Of a stretch of 64,000 nucleotides of DNA, positions 1-11,600 are shown piece by piece. How positions within the stretch are numbered: the first letter of the stretch is position 1; each line of letters starts with the position of its first letter. The notes below the pieces were generated by a model, which was given only the letters and a program-made list of their open reading frames with translations, did no database searches and had not been told where the DNA came from. The stretch spans positions 310,001 through 374,000 of the forward strand of contig OZ038435.1 in NCBI GenBank assembly GCA_964036275.1, given 5' to 3'. The translations under genes were made by a program, and so were the position numbers. The DNA comes from Litoditis marina (lineage: Eukaryota; Nematoda; Chromadorea; Rhabditida; Rhabditidae).

Positions 1-2779
1 GGTCATGAGGTTCCACAAATCTCATGTTCTATGGTCTCCTACAGCGCCTGGTTTAGTAGCAGCTAATAGCGTCCTGATAAAATTCAGGTAGCATATTTTA
101 CACGTGAAACGTGTACGAGACAACTAAAAAGACATTTTTCGCTGTGTGTACCCATACGTGATTCTTCCACCCACTTATAGTATGAGATCACCAAGTCATT
201 TTAATCCCCCGTCGGATATTTCAGCTCAAAATGTTGACATTTCGTAGTCCTGAAGTCGTATTTAAGCGGAGCGCTATACTGTCTGACGCCATAGCATTGA
301 ATTTCACACTGTTTGTCTCCCAGTTTTCTTCTCTCCACGTATTTCAACAGTATGTTTCTCATGTGTTTTTGGGAAAGAATTCAGTATATTATGGGGTTTT
401 ATAGATAGTTCATGAAGTACAATCAAATCAGTTCACAGAAAAAGCTCAACAAATCCTGTAAATAACATTACAAAATCATGAAGAACCCTTAAAGTCAGAA
501 AACTGATGATTGGGACAGACTGGAGATCAACCGAGATAATTTCACTGTTTTACAGCCTTGTCTCATACTACCTAAAACTGTGTGAGTAGTTCTATACAAT
601 AACGACCTCTTGTGTTTTTTTAATGATGTTTCTAGAACGGTATTTTCACTTTCTCTTTATCTCAATCTTTCTCTCATTGCCTCTCTCTCGCTCTTCTCAC
701 AAACTTATCAGTTCAGTTTTACTAAAATATTGGACAGGTTGCGTTGGTAATACGTTGTTTGTATAGAATGTTGAAACAGAAGTTAGGATTACTAACGTTT
801 CACAACGCAAGAACTTTCTTCATATAATACACAGTGAAGCTGTGAAGTCAGAAAGTCCTAATCAAGTATTCTTTTTGGAGTTTCCAGTGTCTGCTCTTAT
901 GAAACCTGTGAAATGATCGGAGAAACTACTTCCAACAATATTCGAAAAAGTGGGAAGATATATTAAAGTGTTCTGGTGCTCATTTTGGAATCTTAGTTGT
1001 TCATTAACACTCATCAATACCACTCTCTATCATTAATATTTCGAAAAGCTTCTAATCCACCATTATCTGTAGATAGAACTGTGTCCGATTAGATCATTAG
1101 CTGAATGAAATGAATGCATTTTCTATTTTCGAATCAAGCTCGGCTCTGAACAGCTCAACGGAAGTGAAAATCTCAACGGCGAAGTTCCGCACAAAGATAT
1201 CATCAAGTTTTGTTTGGCATCATAGTTTTTCTTCCCATGAGAACATTGTGTGGTATAACGTAAACTGTTGAACATGCCTGTTTCGAGAGACGAAACCCCT
1301 CGTAGTACTTAAAACAAATAAATTAAGTAGCCTGATACACTTAACACTTGTAACTAAGACGAGTTTATGACTTTGTTGCAAAATAAAATATTCGAGATAT
1401 CCATTAACTGCAGTTGCTATTTTAATATCATTACTGAACTATTCGACTACGCAATTCTGTGCGTCGTACCCCATTTTCAGCTGTCTTTTAGTGAAACTTG
1501 AAAGTTTAGAAATAATTACCGAAGCACGTAGGCTCATCATAGGATGTTTTCCAGAACCTCTCTGACGTAACCGGAACTGTATTCAATTAAACAACTGTCA
1601 CGTTGGTTCGTTAAAGGTGGGACTGAGTGAATTTAAACAATGCTAACAGCCGGCAGCACGTTTCTCACAGGAATGCCAAAACTAATCAAGAGCTCGTCCC
1701 TTTCTCTGAAGCTAAAATTCTCAGTGTACGTTATTTCTTTCGATGTGTTTGTAGTATGCTCTCGCCGTCTTTGGTTGAATATTTGTGAATTACGGCGTGT
1801 ATCGAGTTCAGAGTACAGCTCAGTCACGGTTAGCCTCTATAATATGGGGTCGAGTGTGTGCGCCAACGCAATAAACTTAGTTGTCGCGAAATTTTTAGGA
1901 AGAATAAGAATGAAACAAATAAGAATATTTGTTGAACCTATAAATCAAATTATAAAATAAATAATGAGTCACCATTAGAACCAAATAATAAAGTCCTTCC
2001 AATAACCGGCTCATCGCAGAAAGTTCCTGCTCGGTAATCAAGTGGTTCGGTTCAGGGTTGTTAATCAAGTTTTAAAAATTTTGAGTTATCCAGTTATCGA
2101 GTGTGGACAAAAGTCGTGTTGTCGAGTTACATCGAGTCGAGTTTCGAGTTCGACTTCAACAACCTTAATTTGGTTCTGTTCGACGGCATCTTCGTATCGT
2201 AATGCTTTAGGAGCGATGTGAAGAGCGTAGAATTGTTTGGTTCGCATTTGTAGCCATCTCTGATCTGTAAAAAGTTTGAGTCATGAAATGAGTGTCATCT
2301 TATGAAATCAACTCCCAGGGACCAGAAACCGGCGTGAGAACTGTTGTTGTCAATGGAGTGCAGCGACGGAGTGGATGATACTGTATTCGTCACTTCCTGC
2401 TGTGTCATGCTCATAAATGAAACACTACCTGATGATAATTGACCAAAATTTGATAAAAATATATTTATCACATGAAAAGTGAACTGTGGATTTATCAAAA
2501 GTGGATTTATCAAAAAGAACTTCGTCTGGAAAAAATGATGCAAGAATCTTTGGGTGATGAGAATGAAGATAGAGCTCAAGACCACATATCAGGTGAGATA
2601 CCAGCGAGTTCAAAATAGCTGATGATCACCTCACAATCAATACTTTCACGTTTCACGTATGGTTCCCGTCGCAATAAATTTCAAGGCGGTTTTTAGCCAG
2701 GATGGAGTTTTGCGACCAAAAAAATTAGTTTCTGTCAGTGGTTCCTTACCCTTTTCAATAATTGTATGTCTGCTTTTAG
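1..2779. other. Non-coding stretch, no gene seen
   Basis: No reading frame here has exon-like splice sites, family motifs or biased composition. The longest frames (about 100 codons near 1.6-2.0 kb and 2.3-2.6 kb) overlap on both strands, as expected by chance in AT-rich DNA. A CT-rich patch lies near 640-710. Confidence 0.6.
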
Positions 2780-2859
2780 AAATAAAAATTTTCCGAAAGT
2801 CTTGACACATTGCCAACAGAGAAATAAAAATCTTCCGAAAGTCTTGGCACATTGCCAAC
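2780..2859. repeat. Two-copy direct repeat of about 40 bp
   Basis: Two adjacent near-identical copies contain the core CCGAAAGTCTTG, then CACATTGCCAACAG. They differ at only a few positions. They abut the left end of the hairpin element that follows. Confidence 0.8.
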
Positions 2860-2874
2860 AGGTCTCGGTGGGAA

Positions 2875-3076
2875 CTCAGAACGATTAGCGCCAATTTTCT
2901 GCAATTGGCTCAGACCATTCCCAGCCAATCGGCCAGCCACCTTTTTATTGGCTGAACGAGAGAGTGTGCAGATCAGAGAGACGCAGACTGTCTTGGCCTG
3001 TCTGCGCGTCATTGACCTGCATACTCTCTCGTTTTTTAGCTGGCCAATTGCAGAAAATTGGCGCTGATCGTTCTGA
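2875..3076. mobile_element. Hairpin (foldback) MITE-like element, about 200 bp
   Basis: The outer arms are inverted copies: the left begins CTCAGAACGATTAGCGCC, and the reverse complement of the right begins CTCAGAACGATCAGCGCC. They match for about 35 bp with one mismatch. Complementarity continues inward: GGCCAGC, then CGAGAGAGT.TGCAG, then the GCAGAC/GTCTGC region. The whole element could fold into one long imperfect hairpin with a small loop near 2993. There is no coding capacity. This is the structure of a non-autonomous DNA transposon; I do not recognise the family. Confidence 0.75.
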
Positions 3077-4028
3077 GAATGAAAAAACTGTACGGTCTCG
3101 CTGGTTAGAAAACCCCCTCGCATACGAGACAGTACGTGAAACACGGAGGTACAGCTCGTGAGGCGGGAAAATGCGCTCTCTCTTTGAAGTAAGGTGGTTT
3201 ACACATGCAACCGGGTTCTGGAATCAACCAGACCGGATCAAATGTTGTAGTTCTACATCTTATCTGGTGAAAAACTACGGAAGATTATATGAAAACATAT
3301 AAATCGTGCGTTAGCCTAGTCTGCGGTAGACGTGGTAGTTCTGTTTCTCTCTACTTTTGAAATGTTATACTATATAGCTTTCCTTTCTCCCGGAAGTACC
3401 ACCCTTCCAAACGATAATGTACTCTGACCTCATACATCGTTACAAAATACTTCCTTCTATACTGAAGATCATTCAGAAGCCGCGATACTACATGTAATAT
3501 CTTCAATCATCCGCTACTTATAACATCTTAAATAGATCCTGTACATAATATCCATAATCTGATAATAATCTCGCGAGTTTCCCAATTCTCGCCCCTGCAA
3601 GGTCTAGCCGTGTGCTACGTAACGAGGCTTAAAGGTGGCTCTCGTGAATTGAGCTCAGACCCCCGTTCTAAACTACACGAAGACCACAAATCCGCTGTGC
3701 ACCGCCTACTCTCGCATGGGAAGGAAGGACAATCAGCTGGAGTACGACGAGACCCGTTTGTCGAAAAGGAAGTTCATCTGAAGAACCCGATTATCTATAT
3801 AAACCCACACTGTCTGAATCGAATTCATCGTCGATAATATAAAGTAATGGGAAGATATATTTTGGATTTTGCTCTCTGGGGGTTGCTGAGAAAACACATT
3901 ATGCATAGTTTGGTTCATATACCAGTTGTAGTTTCGATAGAGCATATTCATCACTTTTACCACAAAAATGTTGTGCCATGTGATACAGAAGCCTTCTCTG
4001 AGAAATCACTGACTCGGCCCCCGCCGAC

Positions 4029-4182
4029 TGAGTCGAAATTGAGACGGCAACGACAATGTCGCTGCCGTGACAAATTTCACTCATGAAAATAGCATATGTT
4101 TTGAGGAGACGCAGGCTGATAAACAACAGTTGAAACTGAGACGGCAACGACATTGTCGCGGCCGTCTCACGTTTTACTCATA
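4029..4182. repeat. Duplicated 50-bp module with internal palindrome
   Basis: Two copies (about 4035-4085 and 4133-4182) share GAGACGGCAACGACA(A/T)TGTCG, then GCCGT, then a TTTxACTCAT tail. The core ACGACAATGTCG region is close to self-complementary. The copies lie about 100 bp apart in the same orientation. No gene overlaps them. Confidence 0.6.
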
Positions 4183-4926
4183 GTTGCTACTACTCAGTCC
4201 GGTACACAATTCACGATTTTTCGAGTGAGACACCCTAAAAAGCAATTAGAGGCGAGCGCGCCAAAAATTCGGTTTTTCAGAAGTCGTGAATTGTACAAGT
4301 TTTTCAAATAGCTGGGTTGACAATTGCAAATAATAAAAAATGTGTGGTTGGGGCTATAGTATAGTACTAGGTTTCCAACTCGCCCAATGACTTTAGTTTA
4401 CCTGAAAATAAAAAGGCTTAGGCTTAGGTTAGCCATGGTTCCCAGAATCGCCCGTTGCACCTCAGGTTACCGGCTTGCACGTACCCAGAACATGAGTGAG
4501 AAACCAGAACCAAGTACTTCCACGAGATGTGATGAAAATTAATTTTTCTACAGATATCCAGAAACAGCTTTCTTACTATTTCAAAAAACTATGAATTATT
4601 GATTGAAATGACCAAATATTTGTATTCGTTTCTAAGAGATTGCACAATCCACGAATTTTCATATTCGCTTACACAATCCTCGCGTTTTTGATATCGCTTG
4701 CACAATCCACGCAATAAGGCTAGAGCCGACCATCAAGGGGCCGTGGATTGTGATGTAGACCCGTCAGATCACTCACTGCCAAACAGTGTTCCTCTACCAG
4801 ACCATAATTTAGGCACTTCAATTACAATAGCTGAGGATATGTTAGTAATAGAAACGAGAGTACGTTCGCTCTATCACTATGTTAAAATAGGTGATATTAC
4901 AATTTCGAGACGATTATCTTCAATTT

Positions 4927-5030
4927 GTTAGTTTGATGTAACTTTATTTGTTTGATGTAACGTTTTTGTTTGGTTTAACTTTGTTAGTTTGATGTTGCTT
5001 TGTTTATTTGATGTAACGTTGTTTGTGTGT
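4927..5030. repeat. Degenerate tandem repeat of GTTTGATGTAAC
   Basis: GTTTGATGTAAC or close variants recur four to five times, separated by T-rich spacers of 5-8 bp. The unit length is about 17-27 bp. No coding role is evident. Confidence 0.7.
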
Positions 5031-5289
5031 CCGATTGGCCTACTCGTGCCATCCCCACCCTGTTTGACCTACTCATCACGTATGCCAGTTGCATGTTGTG
5101 ATGACGTGAGAATTCAAGTCATCGCTAATGAGATCCAATGACTCGCTCGCTCTACATGACGGGAAATTGGTTAATTCAGCTCAGATGAAAACACTTTGAA
5201 GAAACGGCCAGCGAGAAACATTAATTATTTCCACGCCGAACACAACTAGAGGGGGACCCAATCCAACATTGGTAATGAGTTAGGGTTAT

Positions 5290-5415
5290 TAAGACTTGAA
5301 GCAGGACGAGTATGTGGGCCGATCCCGTGTCGACGAGCCTTTAAACTGCAATTCAAAAATATACTGTGATTTAAAGGACTGAAGCGTTGGAATTGGACCA
5401 CATAATCGTCCTTCT
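5290..5415. mobile_element. Short inverted-repeat element, copy 1
   Basis: The left end AGGACGAGTATGTGGGCC is the inverted match of the right end GGACCACATAATCGTCCTT. Inside, CCTTTAAACTGCAATTC is mirrored by a GATTTAAAGGA segment. A second copy is at 55976-56102. This suggests a MITE of about 125 bp. Confidence 0.7.
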
Positions 5416-5659
5416 TTAGAGGGGGTCATAAAGAAATGTTAACATGAAAAGGCTGCCTGAGAGAAAGTGTTATATGCCTCTCACCTGAATTTACTGCACT
5501 AAATTACAGTGCACATGTTTTTTTTCGATATCTCTCGAATGTCAGAAGAAAGTGCATTTCAAACGAATGCCAATTGAATGCATTCCTACTGCTCGTCTCT
5601 TCGACGTTAAAATTTTAAAGTTATTTCTCTGGTTAAGCCGATTTTCAGTGGAAGACGCA

Positions 5660-6178
5660 GTATCGCGCGCAGCGCGAAGCGCTGCGTGTGAGTTGTGTTT
5701 GGTTTGGCCATTGCGCACCCATTTTTGGCTTTCAAACCACAAAAGTCTTCAAATGAAACATTTTTTCGAAATTTAAAAAAAGTTAGAGCTAGATATCTAT
5801 TGAATAAATGTTGTGTGAAAAAATTAGGAAAATCGGTCAAGGTTGAAAAAAGTTATGCTGTCGTGTCGTTATGAAAATTTCCGTTGTCCCTCGTCCCTCG
5901 TCGCTCGTCCCTCGTCCCTCGTCGCTCGTCCCTCGTCCAATGTCCGCATAGAAAATTATTTTTTTAACTACTGGACCAATTCGGCTGAAATTTGGCAAAC
6001 ATGTGTAAACCCAAAAGTTAGCGCGGCCCAAGAAGTTTGGTGATGTCACGTTTCGTTTGGCGCTTGGCGCGGGCGCCAGTAGGCGCCAGTAGCAGGAAAA
6101 TATGTGTTCCCATGGATGAAATGCTCCGAAATTTTGCAAAGAGGTTAGATTAGTGAATCCCAGCCTTCTCTGAAAATT
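5660..6178. repeat. Dispersed repeat block A, left copy
   Basis: This block begins with a GCGCGCAGCGCGAAGCGCTGCG palindromic patch. It continues through a conserved stretch, a run of GTCCCTC/GTCGCTC heptamers (about 5887-5938) and a GGCGCCAGTAGGCGCCAGTAG patch. A near-identical block in the same orientation lies at 62911-63420, some 57 kb away. Short frames through it on the minus strand are kept open by the repeat and are not taken as genes. Confidence 0.85.
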
Positions 6179-6179
6179 T

Positions 6180-7085
6180 GGTGTCATGGTTTATATTTGG
6201 CGCCAAACGCTGGCGCCCAGTGGCGCCAAATTAGAACAACGCCGGGCAGGTAAGGCAACGAGCGAAATGTTTCACAGATGTCCGAACTATGAACATAGTT
6301 AACGAATACAGCTTGGATACCAACATTTCTTGGACATTCTGCGCCAAAACGGTACTTCATCCGCCAATTGGCGCCAAAATTGAAAATAGGGTTTCTGAAC
6401 CAAAAAACAGTCATAAATTGTGCTAATTGGTCGAGGTCATTCATTCCAAGTTATTTGTTACCAATTAGAGTAACTTTATATTTGGCGCCAAACGCTGGCG
6501 CCCAGTGGCGCCAAATTAGAACAAAGCCAGGATTGTAGGGTAACGAGCGAAATGTTCCACAGATGTCCGAACTATGAACATAGTTAGCGAATACGGCTTG
6601 GGTGCCAACATTTCTTCGACATTCTGCGCCAAAACGGTACTTTATCCGCCAATTGGCGCCAAAATTGAAAATAGGGTTTCTGAACCAAAAAACAGTCGGA
6701 AATTGTGCTAATTGGTCGAGGTCATTCATTCCAAGTTATTTGTTACCAATTAGAGTAACTTTATATTTGGCGCCAAACGCTGGCGCCCAGTGGCGCCAAA
6801 TTAGAACAAAGCCAGGATTGTAGGGTAACGAGCGAAATGTTCCACAGATGTCCGAACTATGAACATAGTTAACGAATACGGCTTGGGTACCAACATTTCT
6901 TCGACATTCTGCGCCAAAACGGTACTTTATCCGCCAATTGGCACCAAAATTGAAAATAGGGTTTCTGAATCAAAAAATAGTCGGAAATTGTGCTAATTGG
7001 TCGAGGCCATTCATTCCAAGTTATTTGTTACTAATTAGAGTAACATGTTCTGTATCTGGTGCCAATGGCTGGCGCCCGTTCGCGC
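6180..7085. repeat. Tandem array, unit about 288 bp, rich in GGCGCC palindromes
   Basis: About three head-to-tail units start near 6190, 6477 and 6766 at TATTTGGCGCCAAACGCTGG. Each unit carries several GGCGCC palindromes, including ATTTGGCGCCAAA and CCAATTGGCGCCAAAATT. Units are more than 90 percent alike by eye, and the last decays near 7080. Related diverged units lie at 63420-63760. Reading frames of about 90 codons recur once per unit because the unit length is near a multiple of three, so I do not call a protein. Confidence 0.9.
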
Positions 7086-7315
7086 CAATGTAGAAAATAA
7101 TTTCTTACTGTAATGACGCAGATTTTTCACAATACTCAGATTTCAATTACGGAAGCGGAAAAAAGCTGTTTTTTGAATGTTTCAGGATCACATCGTTTGA
7201 AAACCTGGAACTTTCAGATATCAGGATGTTTTATAGTCACCACTATTCAAAAATCGTTTTTCTAAGTCAACTCTAGAAGTGGTTGTACTAGTACAACTAG
7301 CAAAAAGAGAACAAT

Positions 7316-7648
7316 TTGTAAAAAGTGGGGGACCAGGAAGTGTGTGAGTTCTGTTCGGTTTCACCGTTTTCTGCAAAAAGTGAACAATACGATGTTGTGA
7401 ATGAGTGTGCAACAAAAAAAGAACAATACATTTGTTTGCACAACGATTCACAAGAAACAGAATATACAAAGTATAACTTGAACGTAAAAGTGCATAGTGG
7501 TTTCCCCTAAGAACGTTGTGAACCGTTGTGCAAACAAATGTATTGTTCTTTTTTTGTTGCACACTCATTCACAACATCGTATTGTTCACTTTTTGCAGAA
7601 AACGGTGAAACCGAACAGAACTCACACACTTTCCCACTTTTACAAATA
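7316..7648. mobile_element. Long near-perfect inverted repeat (foldback)
   Basis: The left arm (about 7316-7454) and right arm (about 7514-7648) are reverse complements over some 130 bp with few mismatches. For example, left GTGTGAGTTCTGTTCGG faces right CCGAACAGAACTCACAC. The loop is about 60 bp. Arm identity this high suggests recent insertion or gene conversion. No transposase is present. If transcribed, it would give a long double-stranded RNA stem. Confidence 0.85.
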
Positions 7649-8634
7649 CATATATGCAATTGTGTTTTGGTCAAGAAGTTAAACGTTAAACTAAACATAT
7701 GGAAACGTTTAGGGACAAACCTCCCTTTTTCGGTTGCATTTGCTGTTTTTGTTGCTAAACCACTACTTTTCGAGCTGAAACCGAAGTTCAGCTGTGTTCG
7801 GCAGACATCAGACTATAAACTACAACCAGTTGGGAGAAAGTCCCACTCCCAATGTTACTTGCACAGTGAAAACAACACCCATAAATAAATGTTAGATTCC
7901 ACGAATGATGAAGAAAAATTCTTTATAATTTACTCTTTCTGAAATCTCATTCATTTCCAACTCATAAGTGACCAAAGTGTCCCCTGCAAACAGTAATTCT
8001 CTGATTGGGTCAACTATCATGCACCGGAATCCCACAGCGAAAAGAACTGCAGTTTTCTTTTTCTACCCATAAAAGAAACGCAATAAAAGTTATACATGAA
8101 ACAATTATTTATGGTAAAATAATCATGAAAATAGTCTTTTTTAGATATTCAGAACAACGATTTTACAATAAATTTAGAATAAGAGCCATTTGTCCGAGCA
8201 CCAAGCAAACATGGCAATATGAAAATTTGTACCAAACCTATGAGATATATATTTTTCTAAACGACACAAGCAAGTACTATGAATCTTTGAAATGATTGAG
8301 ATCGAGTATGTTGACACCTTTGGAAAAAAGAAATGCGCTGAACTAGCACAAACTAAGTATAACTAGAACAGAATGTGAAAGAACTATTTACAACCTATAT
8401 CATGTCTGTTAACCATATCTGATTTTTACAATAATGAGAACTATTTAAACAGAAGAATGTACTAACATTCGGAAACCCAAGAAATTTCTTATTACAGAGT
8501 GCGAAATATAAATGCGGCTCACTACAAAATATTAAAAAAGTGAATGCTATATGTATACACACTAGTACAAAGATTTAAAAAAAGAACAATAGGAAACAAT
8601 TTACAATACCCATAAAATAAACGAAATAACTAGT

Positions 8635-11600
8635 TCAACTTAAAAACTTGATAAGAACACGTACATTATGCATGAATAGTGCGTCGGGCGGGAACATTTC
8701 ACCCACTGCTGCCAGCTGCCGAGATGTTCCCGTCAGTTTCTCCCGCTGAAAACATCTCATGAGCACACGTAAAACACCCCCAATTTCGGGTTTATTGTAC
8801 AATCGTCCCCCCCTTGAGCCGAAATAGGTTGGAATCCGACCCTTAGTACAATCGCCCCCCACCCCTAGGGGGGTGATTGTACAACGTCCTTCTTTACTGC
8901 AGGTTTGGATTGAGTGGGGGGCGATTGTTAAACAGGTCCGGGGTTGTACTATTACCCCCCATTTTGTATATATGGGGGGTGATTGTTAAACGTCGACATT
9001 GTACAATTACCCCCTCTCTATAGGAAATCGTATTGGGAGGGGGGTGATAGTACTACGGGGGGGACTTAAGGTGAGGGGGGGGGGCAATTATACAATTTTC
9101 CCCCAATTTCGATACTGATGCCCATTTTGCCAGTTTTCTATCGACGCATTGTCACTTTTGGGGCCACTTACTTTTGAGAACCATGAGCCGTGATGAAAAT
9201 ACAACAATTTCGCATTTTTAGTTACACAGTCACTGTGGTACCACAATTCCACAATCCTCACCAACAACATTTCGATCAACTTATTCGGGTGAATCTCGAA
9301 TTTATCAATGGATTATATTCTACATTTACGTGAGAAGTAGGGTCTTATCTACATCGTAATATCTAACATCGGAGTGGGACTTTTTTCTCAATCAAAGTTC
9401 TCCCAACTCCCTTCGTGTTCTCTTATTCTGTTCGGAGAAAGAACGTCCACCGTTCTCTACACTGAACCATCATTACGCGGTTGTAGTTCTAGAAAACGTC
9501 CCCCCTGTTCCAGATTCAGAGTAGCAGTAGTCCTAACAGCTAGGACTAGTACTAGGAAAACAGTAGCACTAACTAACTAACTAATCAACCATCAATTGGG
9601 TGTTGGAAATATACAATGTGAATCAGAGATCAGAATCTGCGAGTTCCTAGCTCGAGCCAAACGTTATTTTTACCTGTTCGACATCAACAAAAAGTGGAAT
9701 TACAGTGATAAACAGACCGTTTCGCTGAGCCTCAGTGCGCGTCTTCTCTTCCATTTTTCGCTCTGCTCGCCGCATTCTCCGAATTTTCTGTAGCCGACTT
9801 TCCTCTAGCTTTTGTTCCAACGTCATCGCCGCACGACGTTCTCTTGCCTGCAATCGGGTTTTTGTAACCATTTTCAATATTTTTGGATAAGATAAAAGCA
9901 ATGAATCAGTCATCAGTGAGAAAATGTTCTCTGAAAAGTTACAAAACAGACTAGGTATCATGAAGACTATTATTCAGTTCTGAATAGCCTCAAAATTCAA
10001 AATAGAAAATAAACTCAGTACATATTGGTCCTTGACTAATATTCGACTGATAAACATGACGATTTTTATGAACAGCAATTGGAAACGTGTAGAAATACAG
10101 AAAAAAGACGAGAAAAAATAGAGCGAATCTCACCTTTGCGGCAGCTTTCGATATATTGCCGTTGTACTTCGTGTTCCTCTGATGCACTTCTGGCAACTGT
10201 AACATAATCGTGAAGTAAGCAACTGGGAACTATACACGGAACATTTTTTCTAACACAAAACACAATTGAACCGGAAAATTGAGGACATAAGTAAACCAAG
10301 TTGCGTGAAAGTAAAACACACACGATATATAACTCAAAACTCAAACTCGTGCAATTCCGTTTAGTTACTGGATATTTCTCAGGTCTCAGCGAGCAAAGCT
10401 ATCGCACGAAACATGATTTCCAAACAAAGTTTGAAACGGGAAGTAGTAACTAAAGAATATATTTGTACAACCACACCTCACTAGTTAACTTCTTGTTCTT
10501 TCCAATGGCCTGTCGTTGCAAGTTGAAAAGCTTCATCTTCGCCTATGAAAAAAAAATAAAAAATACTTTTTTTATAATGGGTGAAGTATTTTTTAACAAC
10601 AACAACAACTAATACTGAACATATTAGGTATAGCTATAGGTGTCGTATAGCTTTTTTAGGTAGTTGATAGAAATCGAGCAAGTTAAGTTTATTAATTAAC
10701 CTGATGATAATGTAACAACAACTGTTGAAACGGCATGACTGATATGATGAATACATACGAGAACAAAAGGAACGATAAAAACAGAAAACTGGTTAAATGT
10801 GTGAGATGGAAAAGAGTTTAAACTGTAAAATAGTATAAAACCGTACCTCTTCTAACTCCTGCAATCCCCTCAATCGGGCTAACTCAGCAGAAAAGTGACC
10901 TGCCATATCCATAACATCTATCCCCGAGGCTTCATGAAGATTAGATATCTGTAAAATGACAAATGTTTGCAGAGAGTTGTGTTGAAGGCAAAATACAACA
11001 AAATTTCATAGAAAACAAACGTTTAGAGAGGGTGAGAGCTGAGAGCATGTGAAGACTGAGCTGCTCAAAAAAAAAGAAATGAACAAGACTAGCTAACTGT
11101 GGTGTCAATAGAAGAAATGTGATAAGACCCACATACCTGTTCACTCGGTTCCGAAACTTCAGGGGAAATGATTGGAGATGAGTTTGCTGAAACTTTACCC
11201 TCGCAGATTTCTCTCAGAAACTCGGCCGAGATAGGCCGCGTGGCGAGAACTTCGGGCCTGACAAGAAAACGTTTAGATATTCAGAATATCACACACAGAT
11301 GACCAATTGTACAACACTTTAATATAGATTGCAGCCGTGGGAAGATAGGTAAATGGTATGATAATAAATGAACTCGTAGATATGTCAACACCGTTATCAT
11401 TCCATTCTTGCTCTTGCACAGAGGGCATAGCGCATACCGCATATACATACGCTGAGTCATACACCGCCAAGGGTCTCATATTGGTCACGGAATCTTGCGA
11501 CCTATCCGTCTTTTGCGAAACGCGACCCCTCCAAAACTGCCATTATTATCTGTCCTGTATTTCGCTTATTCACAGCCAAATATGTATGAAATTCGTCAGC

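Noticed and set aside
2786..2859. CRISPR-like direct repeat
   Set aside because: Only two copies, directly adjacent with no spacer, in a eukaryotic genome.
6184..6729. Two similar minus-strand frames of about 90 codons
   Set aside because: They are the same frame repeated in successive ~288 bp repeat units; similarity reflects the satellite, not a gene family.
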